From Chromera velia (lineage: Eukaryota > Sar > Chromeraceae): a stretch of 64,000 nt of DNA. Each line of letters begins with the position of its first letter. The first letter of the stretch is position 1. Where the stretch lies: NCBI GenBank assembly GCA_018398765.1, contig JAHBMJ010001361.1, positions 1-64,000 on the forward strand, read 5' to 3'. This document shows, one piece after another, positions 1 to 12,400 of the stretch. The notes below the pieces were generated by a model. That model was not told the origin of the DNA and did no database searches. It saw only the letters and a program-made list of their open reading frames with translations. The position numbers and the translations under genes are program-made.

Positions 1-1278
1 CCCCCGAAGAAGTCATCTGCATATAAACTGGTTAACCACACTATCCCCTTTGCCCGTCCAGGCTGTTTTCACTTCCTCATATGCTCTCAGAGGTCTCTGA
101 CTAGTGGGAGTGTTGCAATGGTATAAATGAGCATAGAGAAGGGGTCTCCTTACACCATCCCCTCTTCACAAAGGAAAACAGTGGTGGCTCTTTCCCTACT
201 CACGATCACCATTGCCCCCCCTCTGTATGTGTTGAAAACAGACTGCGCTGCTGACGGCCATAAGATTCGAATGTTCCATAAACTTGTCATCCTGTTAAGC
301 CTCTGAAATACTCCTACTGCATCCTTGCACAGGATGACGTCTTCATTTTACGCATCTGCCCACAACATATGGAGGTGTATGGAGGTATGCTGTCCCAGGG
401 CCTGCCTCGACCCCTGCTCTCTGCCCTACTGATAGGTTATTAATCCCACATACCTCCTCTGCTTTTCCCCCCGTTCTCTTTGCCATGAGCTTTATTGCTA
501 ACCTCATGAGCACCTCTTTCATTCCTATGGGTCTGACTTCTCCATCTTCCTTTCTCAACGCCACCTCTAGTTGGACGAGCATCCCTACGATGCCCCTCCA
601 CTCCACTGTCTTATTCGTAACCCTTTCCGTGAACACTGCAACTTCCTCTCTCAATGCGGTGCTTGCATCTCCATACCTCAAGAGCATGTCTCTTTCTGCC
701 ACTGCATCCACCCTAGTACCACTTGGGCCACCTGCTCCCTGCATCTCTGCTGTCGTCTCTCTAACCTCCCTCTCCATGAAAATATGGGTGGGTTTTGGGG
801 GTAAACCTGTTGGGGGCTCTGGCAGCATGGCTTCTTCTTGGGCCTTGGTACGGGGTAGATGCTTCTCTTTGAGTGCTTCGGCTACTGTGCGGTTCATGTT
901 TGAGGGGTCGGGATCATCCGGGCTGTACACGCCTCGCTGCAGCCTTCTTGTTAACCATCTGTTTGCCTGCCTGACCTAACCTCTCAGCATCAGTCACGTG
1001 AACACTCTAATCACATGCTCTGGATCATCTTCCTTACTCGAGTACGTCTCTCTTCTCCTCCTAACCTCTGATGCTTGCATCTTTCCTTTTACTAAGCTAT
1101 CTATCTCAGAGTCTCCTCGTTCCCATGCGTCCATTCTGCTTGCTATCAGCTTTGCTACATCTAACCTTGACTTTACTGCCTCCTCTCTCTCTAAAATAAC
1201 TGTCTGAAACACCATCAATACATCTGAAGGGAGCTCATCTTTGTTCCCTTGTTTCAAGATGTCTGCCTTCTTCTGCAC
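1..1278 (-). mobile_element. LINE-like reverse transcriptase remnant, cut by the window edge
   Basis: Read on the minus strand from right to left, an N-terminal charged helical region (about 1278-994) is followed by a region with the RPIG..EVL.RLA motif (about 520-480) and LSVGQ.AG.EAG (about 430-400). Then come LNRM..LWNIRILWP (about 260-220), EGMV.GDP (about 165-142) and the catalytic motif C, YADD (about 25-10). This order (finger motifs, G-D-P motif B, YADD motif C) is that of a reverse transcriptase. The RPIG / G.EAG / NIRILWP / GDP spacing resembles a family I know from invertebrate and algal genomes and treat as LINE-like. The reading frame is broken in several places, so this is a dead copy. 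The 3' part lies outside the window. No LTR, integrase or capsid sequence is visible. Confidence 0.75.
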
Positions 1279-2540
1279 AAATCTCTCCCCTGTCTACCTC
1301 TGGTGACCCCCTGTGACCCCCTCTCCTGGGACCGAAGGGTGTGAAGAAAATAATTTGATATGCCGTGGCCCCCGAAAAGCTCAACACAGCAGCATGAAAA
1401 GCCCCAATTCCTACAGACTAGTAAAGATCTATGCAGGACTTGAAGTATCTTAAAGTACACAGAATTTATTGTGTGTGTTCGTTGTTCATTCAATAAGGTA
1501 ATTCGCTACTTGACTTCAAACTGTCTTCACTGATCGATCTTCTACTTGAATGCTTCGATCAACTGTTGTGGTCACTGCAGCGGTGCACGGAACTTATTGC
1601 GTGCGGCGCTGTGGGCCAGGATGTTCGCGGCCGTGGGCCTGCCGCACACGGCCATGCACGGCCGCATCTTCTGCTGCAGTCTGATGCAACAGGTGCATGT
1701 GTTGGCGCACTGTTAATTGCATGATTGTGTTGCGTATTGGTGCAGAAGTATGTACAGGTAAGCACCTTCTACATCTTTTGCACGGCTCAAGCTTGTTTGA
1801 GTATAGAACTCAGTGAATCTGACTGCCTTATAATCCTGTCATCGATTATAATCTGCGCTTCAATGAAGTTGGGACCTTATACACTCCACTCATATATGTA
1901 ATAGCACCACATTGCTCCCTCAGCTACATATATATTCCTAGATTGAAGAGGAAGACAGAGAGAAAGATGTCAGGTCCCTCAGTGTCTGAAGGGTACCAAT
2001 TTAAAGCTCTGGTCTTTTCTTTGGCAGCAGAGGGAGTGTGGTCCTTTATTAAAGTCGCTGTGCTTAAAGATTTCCTGCGAAATGGTGGTCAAATTAATTT
2101 TTAGGCGACAAGAAATGCAACAGAAATATTCCAGTCTTTTCTGGCAATCAAAAGATGGGGATTAATTCAATTTATTTGTTCTTTCGTATCCTTGGCTTGC
2201 ACGTGAGCATCCAGACCTAAATGAGATCATCTCAAGGAAGCTTTTATTGCATGAAAGTTTCGGGTTCGAAAACGGCCTGTTGTTTTGGGATTTCATGAGT
2301 CTGTGCCAAAACCCAAAAGGTAGAGAAAGAACGCCAAAGGAAATGCAAAAGTTCAAAAAAGCACTGGAGTCCCTCACTTTATTGTGATTTATTGTGATTT
2401 TAAACCAGGACCGATTTATGATTTTTCTCTGTTATATATCCGGCCCTCCCGATCCCCAAACAAAAGAGAGAGGAGGGAATACGAGGGAGTACAAGAACAG
2501 AGGATGATGCACGTTTGAGACATGTATATCCAGCAGCAAA
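1279..2540. other. Non-coding stretch
   Basis: No convincing exon is visible on either strand. The sequence is of moderate GC content with short palindromes (for example around 1600-1680, GC-rich) and no tandem repeat. It probably holds flanking DNA of the LINE-like remnant and the unknown 5' region of the next gene. Confidence 0.5.
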
Positions 2541-2546
2541 AGAAAT

Positions 2547-3387
2547 GTGTACTTCATTTTAGATCTTACAAAAGATGGTAAAATGGATGAGAAAGGGAAA
2601 AAACAGTTCGAGATGTGGGCCATGTGTGCAAAGATTCCCGTATCCCTTTACGACTTCCGAACACTCCTTCATAAAACCATTTCCGAAGGAGAGGATGTGA
2701 TGAAGTTCACCAACTCAGGTGACAAAGAAGTAGTGTGCAAACTGTATGAGACATACTTCATCAACTTTCTACGGTCATTCGAGCACCTAGAGTCCCTGCA
2801 CCTTGATTTGGTGCCCTTGTATAGCAATCAGTCTTCATTCAGCTGGCGAACTTTTTTCACTACGCCTCACATAAACGTGTGGCTGAGAAACGGAGGTACA
2901 GGGCGATTACAGGCTACAGCGGGTGTCTTTCTTCCAGATAAAGCTCACGAACATTGCCTTGTATACCATTGCACTACCATTAGCAAGGCTTCCGCACCCC
3001 ACGTTCCTCTCTCTTTCAAAAAACACTGCCTTCACTCTTGCTAGTTTCACTTTCCTAGTGCATTACATGTATGCAAACGATAAGCAGAAAGAGAAGATTC
3101 TGAAGCTCCACACGTTGGATCTCTCCTTCTGCCCTCAGGTAGATGACACATTCCTTGCAAAACTCGGAAGACTTTCAGATTATCGATCAGTAGTCGTGAT
3201 GTCTGGCGGGTCGCGTCTTGACAAAACAAAATGTGAGGGCATTTACATTGAGGGCACCTCTATCTCTGACGAAGGCAAGCAGTCCTTCGAACAATTGCAG
3301 AAGAGGGAGATGGAGGGAGAGGAAGAGGTAGCTGGAGCTGGACGAAAAGGAGCGGAGGGAGAGGGAGGAGCATTTAGAAAAAGTTGA
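2547..3387 (+). CDS. Possible leucine-rich-repeat protein, partial (5' end not found)
   Basis: Two adjoining open frames have the hydrophobic spacing of leucine-rich repeats. The first (2547 to about 2876) holds FLRSFEHLESLHLDLVPL. The second begins after a good acceptor (tctttcttccag, exon from 2938) and holds LKLHTLDLSFCPQVDDTFL, a typical RNI-like L..LDLS.C..VDD..L unit. It ends in a Glu/Gly-rich tail with a stop at 3385-3387. A donor GTGTGG at 2877 would join the two frames in phase, leaving a 61-base intron, but this is a guess. No start codon fits, so 5' exons lie upstream or the gene is decayed. I cannot name the protein. Confidence 0.4.
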
Positions 3388-3540
3388 GAGAGGAGCGGGA
3401 TCATGCTGTTTTTGTTTCAACAAAAAGAAGAAGCACCCTCTTCTTCCTTCTGCTTTCAAGTTGAAAGGAAACCTTAACGACGCTAAGAGGAAAATTGCGT
3501 GGGAGGAGAAAAAGAAACAAAAACTGCACTATAGACATGG

Positions 3541-3780
3541 CACCCTAGCACCTCCTTGACACTATAAGCCACTTGAATTTGAAGTCGCTCTCGCGGATGG
3601 CTTTTATCCGCACCGCAGGCGCGGGCTATATCTTAAAACTCTGCGCCGCAGGCATGAACAGTGTCTTGAAAGTTCGCGCCGCAGGCGCAGATTAATTCTT
3701 GAAAGACAAAGTCATATGGGTGGATGAACTTAAAGATTTTTATTTCAAGTGGCTTGTAGTGTTAGGGAGGTGCACCCTAG
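3541..3780. mobile_element. Small non-autonomous TIR element (MITE) with perfect 8-bp target duplication
   Basis: Inverted ends run from 3549 inward (CACCTCCTTGACACTATAAG) and from 3772 inward on the other strand (CACCTCCCTAACACTACAAG). They match over about 29 bases with few differences. Directly outside both ends lies the same octamer CACCCTAG (3541-3548 and 3773-3780). The element proper is therefore 3549-3772, 224 bases, and has no open frame. Its middle holds three GC-rich copies of a CCGCAGGC motif. An 8-bp duplication is typical of hAT- and P-type transposases, so a related autonomous element probably mobilised it. The identical duplication points to a fairly recent insertion. Confidence 0.88.
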
Positions 3781-4438
3781 CAACTATCACCAAGTTTCCC
3801 TCATTAGAGACCCAGACTCTTCCATACTCTTCCCTGCTTCTGAATTTATTTGTTTATGCAGGGCGGCTGTGCAGGCTCAGGCTGTTCAGCCTGGCTGCAA
3901 TTTATGAATCCTAGTCATATATGAATGTGGAAGCCTGTCTCTAAAAAATTTAAATTAAAGAAAACGACCTCTTGCACCTCTCAACCTCACAGCGATGGCC
4001 TCCTTTTTTCTTAAGAATTTAACCTTAAATTCGAACTATAAATTCTAATTCTCACTACTCTTTTTTTTTTCAGTTTTTTCTTCTTTTTCTTTTTATGCTT
4101 CTCAATTCAAATTCAATTCAATTCTCTGCAACTGCTTTGATTTCCAATGTTAATTAAATTTAATAAATATTATGATTATGACATGATATTAATGTAATTA
4201 TATCATATTACTGATTCAAATACTAGACTTACGTTTATTATTAAAGCTGGTTTTACTTGTCGTTTTATTCTAAATTTTATAGTTTTTACCTATCGTACTC
4301 TACTTATCAACTATAGTAATAATAATATATGATAGGATAATAATGCAAGCTTATAGAGTAGAGCGCAGGGTGCGAGGCATTAAATTAAAAAAAAATGTTT
4401 CAGAACTAATATCAGAATGCATTATGCCTGTCTGTTTC
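3781..4438. other. AT-rich non-coding block
   Basis: From about 3940 to 4340 the sequence is very AT-rich with runs of A, T and AATT words. No exon is visible. It lies between the MITE and the 3' end of the minus-strand gene at 4439, so it may be the terminator and 3' flank of that gene. Confidence 0.6.
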
Positions 4439-4857
4439 TCACCCCCTTGGATCTGGTTTTGTGGGGCCCTTCGTGGAGATCGCCTGGTCTGGATCATCTC
4501 CCTCGAAGTCGCCCCTCCTTTTTATGGGAATGGACTTTGAAATGAAGGGCCACTTTAGGGATCCGTAGAAGTCCGTCATTCTCTGCAGCTCCAAAGGATC
4601 GTAGGGCCACTGAGGGGTCCTTGACCTGAGAATTGAAGGGAAGATGGGCTGGGGAACGCAATCCTCTTCTGGGGGAAGACGCAGACGCTCCAGCAGCCAG
4701 GCAACCTCAACGTCTTCGTCCGCTGCAGCCTGCACACACAGACACACGTACATTCACACATCACACTCACACGATTTTTCACACAAACACACACGCACCC
4801 ACCCACCCCTTCCCAACACTGAGACAAAAACACGAAAACACACAAATACAGACACAT

Positions 4858-4915
<58 letters not shown>

Positions 4916-5454
4916 GAACAGATACAGATGTTGTCGCACAGATTGAACGGCGAGAAAGCACTCTGGAGGCACTTTGTGACCGCAGTGAATGCGGTCTGCT
5001 CGTGCCTGCCTGTCTGCTTGCACGCAGGGCATGTCTGGAACACGCAACTACAACTTGCTTATGAGGAACTTTGGCAGCCAGTTTGGCACAGGGAGGCCGC
5101 TTTTACCTCATCACACTACCACTTGCGTCAGGACGAACCGAGTAAATGTGATCAGACGTGTACATCTCGCATTTTCTCACTGCGTCTCCCCTACATTTCG
5201 ATGTGCATATGTATGTGGCGAGTCATTGAAATGCGTGGAGCAGCTAGGGGGGAGAGTGGACAGACAGACACACCTGCCATTCCTTCGACTGGACGACTGC
5301 CTCGGGAAGCCTGAGAGCATCCACCCTGCCTCTCCAAGTGGTTGGATGCGCTTCGACCAGCACCTCTGCCCACTTGGTGCAAACTGGGAGGAAGCTCTTT
5401 TTCCTCATGATCTCGCACTCGTATTGACGGACGGCTCCGTACCGGTTGAACAAA
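4439..5454 (-). CDS. Unrecognised multi-exon gene, 3' part (hypothetical protein)
   Basis: Three exons can be followed on the minus strand. The first (5454-5272) reads from LFNRYGAVRQYECEIM to VVQSKEWQ. An intron with donor gtgtct and acceptor atgtag joins it in phase to 5190 (GDAVRKCEMYTSDHIYSV), giving KEWQVGDAVRKCEM. The last exon starts at about 4729 or 4722 after a TGCAG acceptor that follows (CT)n and (GT)n runs. It reads EDVEVAWLLERLRLPPEED...QWPYDPLELQRMTDFYGSL and stops at 4441-4439. The exact donor of the middle exon (5107 or about 5114) is uncertain. A further exon may lie at about 6036-5980 (IDFVSPQRVKSMVEIL after a GCATGCAG acceptor). The composition and in-phase joins look genuinely coding, but I do not recognise the family. 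Confidence 0.5.
4858..4916. repeat. (CA)n-(GA)n microsatellite
   Basis: Alternating CA then GA runs. On the minus strand they form a CT/GT-rich tract upstream of the last-exon acceptor of the hypothetical gene, where a polypyrimidine tract would sit. Confidence 0.9.
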
Positions 5455-6230
5455 CTGCTTCTCAGAAGCCGACGACAACATAGTATTTCCATTTCTCTGT
5501 GTGCAGCCGAACGCCATACTGCTGGGGATGCCATTGTGATCGATCCTTCTCTCTATCTTGCTTACCCGCCCCTCTCCCCAATCCGCTGCCTCCCGACTCT
5601 CCTCCCGGCCTCCCTGCTGTCTCAAGCTCCCTTTCCTTCCCTTGTGCCCTGCCACTGCAGTCTCCTCACGAAAGAAACACGAACGAAGATAGTGCTGCAC
5701 AAGCGCACCACCAGCAAAAAATGTCTGTCTGCTCTCTCTGCCTCCCCCGATCAGCTTCACCAATGCACCTCCAGGGAAAAGAGGGGAAAAGGAGTCGACC
5801 GACAGATCAGGCAAGATTCGTCGGGGTGACACAGGTGGAAAGGCGTAGCACGCAAAAGAAGTCACAAGCAGCTTCAGGCAAGACAAATCAAGCTCTGTAT
5901 ACAGAATAGATTGTTATATTGGAAACAGATGGGGGAAGGGGCCGTCGCAGCGCTTGCATCTTTGGCTCCGTCTACATGCATGCAGCTGCCGTCTCCTCCC
6001 AGTGTACCAAAATTTCAACCATCGATTTGACCCGCTGGGGTGACACGAAGTCGATCTGCATGCACGCAACGATAGAGACGTCCAGCTAGACTGCATTTGT
6101 GTGCCATGCAGGAAAGATGGGCACAGTGCAGGAAGATCAACCATGCACAGCATTGCACACTGCACACCAATGTGACAGACTCACAGCACGCATCAAAACG
6201 ATAGCATGCCATCCTATAGCCGGTGCGCTA

Positions 6231-6425
6231 CTCCATCTCGCAACCGCGGCGGCGGAAAACTAAAACCGGGTCCGGCGCGCGGGTCGCGTCGGACCGGCCG
6301 CCGGCCGCGGCCGCGATCGCGCGCGATCGAATTAAATTAATTTAATTATAAGGATTTCGTGAAAGACTTTATCCCGCGCGGGCCGCGCGCCGCCGCGCCG
6401 GCCCCAACGCGTGCAGCTGAGCCGC
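6231..6425. promoter_or_regulatory. GC-rich palindromic block, likely promoter region of the H+-ATPase gene
   Basis: CpG-dense sequence with self-complementary words (GGCCGCCGGCCGCGGCCGCG, GCGATCGCGCGCGATCG) flanks an AATTAAATTAATTTAATTA core at about 6330-6350. It lies about 230-420 bases before the H+-ATPase ATG and behind the minus-strand hypothetical gene. Similar GC-rich blocks next to AATTAATT lie between other divergent genes in the window. A promoter role is inferred from position only. Confidence 0.45.
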
Positions 6426-6649
6426 GCAGATCAGAGTCATCATAATTTATGAAGAAAGCATCAGAACTGGAAGTGAATGAGTAAGACACACTGTTTGCGT
6501 CGGCCGAGCTTTGCAGTTTGTGTCTTGAAGCTTCAAAGACTCACTGAGGGTGGAAGCAGCTCTTTGTTTGAGTGCGCAGAGGCAGAACATCCACCTTTCT
6601 TTGAGAGACGCTGAGACGGCTTGCAGACTGAGTTGAAGCTAGGACGACT

Positions 6650-7780
6650 ATGTCGGGAAGTGAGAAACCGCCCGAGGCAGTCGCTGCTGCTGCCGTGCAG
6701 GCAATGGGAGAGGCGCCCCCTCAGACCCTCCATGTGGCAGAGACTGCTGCGGGGGTCTCTGTGACTGCTCGGTCTGCAGCCCATCCTCCCTCCGCAGTGC
6801 CCGAGACCAACGGAGATGACGAGAACAAGGCAGCTGCTGCCGCGTTGAAAGGTCTTTCCAGTGCTGAAGTCGAACAGCTCAGAGAAAAGTACGGATGGAA
6901 CGAGGTCAAAGGAAAGAAGGCCCCATGGTGGCAGGATTTGCTCCTCCGATACTTCTCCCTTGTCCCCCTGATTCTTCTGATTGCCGCTATTCTGGGGGCG
7001 GCTGTTGAAAAAGACGGGCAGAGAGACTGGGTCAGTAATTGACGGTTATTGGCCCAACATATTGCCTCTTTCCGAGTGCAACCCATAAGGTTCACGTTCA
7101 ACTCTTCGTTCGCGTCCTACTTGGGGCATACGCATCATCTGCCCCGTCTCCCGTCTCCTTTCTCATAATGCTCTGAAATCTGCTGTCGTGTGACCCCGAA
7201 CAAAAGACCTGTATTCTTTGAAGCAGTGTCGTCTCTGTCAGTGGTATCTTTGGGTCTGTCTGCCGCTCGTCGTGTGGCCTTCTGTATGAATGATAAGATC
7301 AAACACAGTAAGTGCGCTAAAAAAAAAATGTGTCGATTTGGCCTCCTCTCATTCTTCGTACGGTACCTCTTTCCGTTTCCCGCACACCCCCTTCTCACCT
7401 GCTTACTGACTGAATCTCATGCAGGTGGGCTTCGGTCTCCTGTTGGGGCTGATGAACGTGGTCGTGCTCGCTGACTTCTTTGTTGACAAAAGTTCGGCCA
7501 ATGCGATGGAGGCCGTCGAGAAGCTCTCGGCTCCCACCTGTGTCTGCAGGTACGTGTCTGAATGCATGAGTGGGTGGGTGGGTGGGGCCCTTAGGAGGGG
7601 ACCGCGATGGGGGGCCAATTGGTAAAACAAGCAGACGGCTTGCAGGAGAAGGGGCGACGGTGACTGACGGGCAAAAAGAGATGGCCAACTGCGAGTGGTT
7701 CGGAATGCACTGCAGAAAAAAGCAGAATTTTGTTTCGGACGTCTGTTGAATTGTGTGTATATATATACATGTGTGTGTGT

Positions 7781-7822
<42 letters not shown>

Positions 7823-9433
7823 TTCTTTCAGGAGAGACGGCAAATGGGAGACAGTTGCTGTCCGAGAGCTGGTGCCGGGGGACGTGGTGTCTCTGAGAGG
7901 CGGTGCTGTAGTTCCTGCAGACGGCAGACTGGTCAGTCAGTCAGTCAGTCGGTTGTTTTGCTTTGTTCGTACATCGGTGTTTGAGGGAGGGCGGACAGGA
8001 GGGCTTGAATGCTTCTTTCGAACCTCTCTCCCCCGCCCTTGTGTGATTTTCCTCTTTTATACGAGCACTCAAGCACCTTTCCCCTTCTTCTCGCCACACT
8101 GTTTCAGGCAGGATCTTTCAGGGCCTTTAGAGAGGGAGGCAGGGAGGCCAAACACAGACCCCTACACACACTTTCACCCAGACACAGGAACTTTCGTGTG
8201 AAATGCATGCGGCTTTTTTCAGTCTTTCCTTTTCTGTCCGCCCCTCGCCTCTCTCTATCCGCGTGTAAATGCATAAGTGTCTCCGTCCCCACCCACCCGT
8301 CACTCTTCCCCTGACTAATCACATGAATGAATCCTCGGACCGACGACCCCATCTTCACACGAATACTGCAGTTCACGCCACACTCCCGCGAACGAACCAA
8401 CGATCGAGTTAAAAAAAACGCACATGCATGCATGCATGCGTGCAGATCGGAGAGGGTGAGCCGATGTCCATTGACGAGTCTTCCCTGACGGGTGAGAGTC
8501 TCCCTGCAACCAAAAGAGTGGGGGACGACGTCCTTTCTGGGGGCACGGTGGTCAGAGGGGAGCTGCCGATGATTGTTGAGAAGACCGGATACGACTCATT
8601 CTTCGGAAAGACCATCGCTCTCTTGGACAAGGGGGAGGGAGAGGTTCGTGAGTGGGTTGATGGGGGTACATACAGGAGTGATTTCATTCATTTTTGCGTC
8701 GATTCTCAGGCAGACAGACAAAGAGGGTTGGTGGCTAACCTTCGTCGCCCTTCTGTATGGAGGTGCGAGCGTGAGTCTACGCTCTCTAAGCTGCTGACTG
8801 TCGCCGACTAGTTCGCCGGCCTCCTTGCATGCTGTGTGCTTCCCTTTCTCTCTTCAGCTTTACAATCTCGCTCCTTGCCTGGTCGGCGCCTTCCGAACTC
8901 CCACGGTCGTGAGACCAAAGCGAAACGAAAGCTCCTCCTCTTTGGAAAAGAAAAGAGACGTTTCTCAAACGCTTGTCTTGTTTTCCTTACTCTTCCCTTT
9001 TGTTCCCCAATGGCTGCCTTACTGTTTTCGTTCGCTCAGGTCGGACACCTCCGAAAGGTCTTGAGCAAAGCAGCCACGATCATCATTGTGGCGGGCGCCC
9101 TCATCTGTCTGGCAATCCTCGCGATCAAAATCTTCCGGTCGGGGGGCAGGGGGGTGGGGGGAGAGTGTATCCGTCGTGTAGTGAGAAACTCCGATTCCGT
9201 GAATTGTCTTATTTTATCGAAGTGAAACGTCGCTGCGAGTTCCTTTGTTTTTTTTACTCTAGGCCCCTCTTTGACGTTCGAACTAGGCCCCTCCGTTTTA
9301 AAACTCTAGGCTCCTCCCTCCTGCTCTCTTGTGGACGCGGCTACATACTGGTATTTGTAGTTTGTGTGTGGGGGTACGTGTGAGTGTTTCTCTGCGCCTT
9401 TGTGTGCGTGGCAAAAGAAGTGAGTGCAAGTGT

Positions 9434-9468
<35 letters not shown>

Positions 9469-12400
9469 CAGCGACCAAGAATACTGGCTGGTTGCCCTCG
9501 AGCTCGCCTTCGTCATTCTGGCTGTCGCGGCCCCTGCTGGTTTTTCGCTTGTGACTGCCTTCGTTCTTTCGGAAGGAGCTAAAGTGATGGCATCAGAGAA
9601 GGCCGTCGTGCAAAGACTTTCTGGTGGGTGTGTTTCCTGCATGTGGGATCGAGGTGTGCTTGGGTTCATCTTGTGTTCGTCGGCGGGTTTGTTGCGTCTT
9701 CTTGATTGTTCTCTTGGTGTTGCTTCCTCTTTGTCTTCCCGATTTCTTTTCTACGCATGAATTTTCTCTTTTGATGCAGAGGCCACTCTTTCTTCTTTCT
9801 TTTGGGCGCCTGACACTTTAATGAGCGAGAGAAAATATATACACTTGAGTTTCTTTTCTTGATGATTCCTAATCCAAAGAAGGAAAGAAAGTCTGTATGG
9901 GTAGAAAGCCTCCTTCCTGCATGAGATGTAAAGGAAAGAAAACACATTTATTCAGCACTGTCTCACCTCCCTGCTTAATTGTGATTCCTGCCCTATGCTT
10001 GCTTGTGCGCATGCATCTTCCTTCAACAGCAATCGAGGAGATGGCGGGTATGGAGATTTTGTGTTCCGACAAAACAGGCACGCTGACGAAGAACCAGTTG
10101 AGTCTCGATCCTGATGAGGCCATTCTCGCAGAGGGCGTGTCTAAAGAGGATCTTCTGCTTCTCTCCTCCTTCGCATCTGTTGCCCTGGATGAACATCCTG
10201 AGCCTATTGATCTTGCCATCGGCACGGCAGCACAGAAGATCGAGGGATATGAGGCGAGCAGGAAAGCATACAAAATGACCAGGTCACTCGGACAAAGACA
10301 GGGAAAGGGGGGAGAACCACAAAGGAAAAGGGGAACGAAAAGGACTGCAGACTGAACAAAGCCCATCACCGCAATTTTATCTCGGTATCCATTTATTTCT
10401 TTGCATCTATCCTGCCACGCTTGCATGAGGATGGATTTGGAGGGAGGAGCGGAAGGGAAGGGGGGATCCGGGTCTGCCCTGCAGTCGAGTGCTTTGTGTC
10501 TGTGTCGGCCTAGCTCACTTTCTTTGCCCCCCTCTCCGCCCTCCCCCCGTCTCCTTTCTCTCTGTGGCTCCGTCATTCTATTTCTGGTCTGATGCCGTAT
10601 GCATGTTTCTACGTGCTGCCTGCATGAAATAAATGAATCCTGCCTGCAGGTTCATTCCCTTCAATCCAGTCGACAAGGTCGCTGTTGCGTTCCTCGAAAC
10701 AACCGCGGGAGGCCCGAAGGTAGAGATCGTGAAGGGCGCTCCTCACATCATCAGGAACATGGTCGTGGAGGCCGCACAGGAGGGAGAGAGGGAACAGCTG
10801 CTGCAATTCATCGAGGACGGCATTGCCAATAAAGCCTCGAGAGGACTGAGAACTCTGGGAGTCGCCAGGAAGGAGAGAGACAGCGAGGGGAAAGGAGACT
10901 GGAAACTTCTCGGGTCGGTCAGCTAGATCGGTCGTTGGCTCATTGCTTGCTTGCTTGCTTGCTTGCCTGGGTCGTTCGTTCGTTCCTGGTTCCTGGATTG
11001 GCCGGCTGACTGGCTGGTGCAATGTTTGATCGGTCGGCCGGTTGTCGGGAGGCACCCCGCTTTGTTTCCATCCGCACTTTCTCCCTTCCCTTCTTTCCTG
11101 CGTGCTTTTCTTTTTTGCGTGGTGCTTTCTTCGGGTTTTCATTGCGCCCTTCCCTTTCTCCCTTCGAACTTTCGAAACCTTTTGTTTGAAAGATTGTGTA
11201 AGGATCGACAATGGGGGGGGGGAATCGGTGCATGCATACATGCAGATATGTGTCCCTGTTCGACCCTCCCCGTGACGACACAAAGGACACGATCGAGAGG
11301 GCACACGACCTTGGCGTGGAGGTCGGTCAGAGGGGCCGGGGGGGGGGGGGCTGGGGGAAAGACTTGGATTGATTCATGCGATGTCTCTTCACTTTTCTTG
11401 TCTCTGGTGTGTGCACTGCGGTCCTTCTTGCAGACCCTTAGCAAGTCTTTTTCTATCCTGTTTCTCATTTTGTTTTTCGATCTTAAGTCTCATTTCGACT
11501 TCTCTTCTGGATTGACACAAACATGCCGAGTAGAGCTTCCATTCAACCTTCCATTCGGCCGTTTTTCGCATTCTTGTGTGAGGACATACAAGAGCATTCA
11601 CTGTCATAGCGATCAGCAACATTTCTTTTACCTGCATGGAGAAGAGAGAAGAGAAGCGAAGAGAAGCAGATTAAGACGGCGAGCTCCCTTAACTTCTGCA
11701 TGCACGATCATGCAGGTCAAGATGATCACAGGAGACCAACAAGCCATCGCAATAGAAACAGCGAGGAGACTCGGCATGGGCACCGATATCATGGGACCTG
11801 AGGTAAGCAGACAGGCAGACGTACACGCGTGGTACACGTGAGGTTGGATTTTTCTCTCTCGTCGGGGATGTTCAAATTCCCTCACGTGGCGGTCTTTATT
11901 TATTTTTGTAGAGTGTATGACTCTTCCTTTGGTTTCGACTGACAAAGAGACCAAAAAGTTGAATTCGAAGAGTCTACCGTTAACAATTGATTTCGGGAGG
12001 ATAAGGGGCCTGTTGTCCCTCTTTCTCTTTCTTCCTCTTCTTCCTCTTCCTCTTCTTCTTCTTCTTCTTCTTCTTCTTTTTCTTCTTCTGCCTTCTTCTT
12101 CTTTCGGGGGCATTCTCTTTTCTTTTTTTTCTTGTCCGTCTTTGTCTTTGCCCTTTGCTCTGTCAGTCCCTCTTGCCGGCGTTGTTTCTTCTGTCACATA
12201 TTGGTGGAGTCGCTTTCCCTCTCCACCTTTCCTATCACCCATTGGAGGGGAAAAGTGGACGGGGGGGAACCGGGAATATGTCTGTTGTGACTTTCAAGTA
12301 TGGCCCATCTCTACCTGTGACGCTTTTCTGCAAGAGTTTCTTTCTGTTTAATCGACTTTGAGGTTACTCGCTATCAATCGATTTCTCCTGTTCTACTGCA

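Noticed and set aside
485-979. 164-codon plus-strand open frame at the left end
   Set aside because: It is the shadow of the minus-strand reverse transcriptase remnant, whose motifs are clear.
11628-12242. 204-codon Arg/Lys-rich open frame on the minus strand
   Set aside because: It is the complement of the TTC-rich tract in H+-ATPase introns 9 and 10, overlapping a conserved exon on the other strand.
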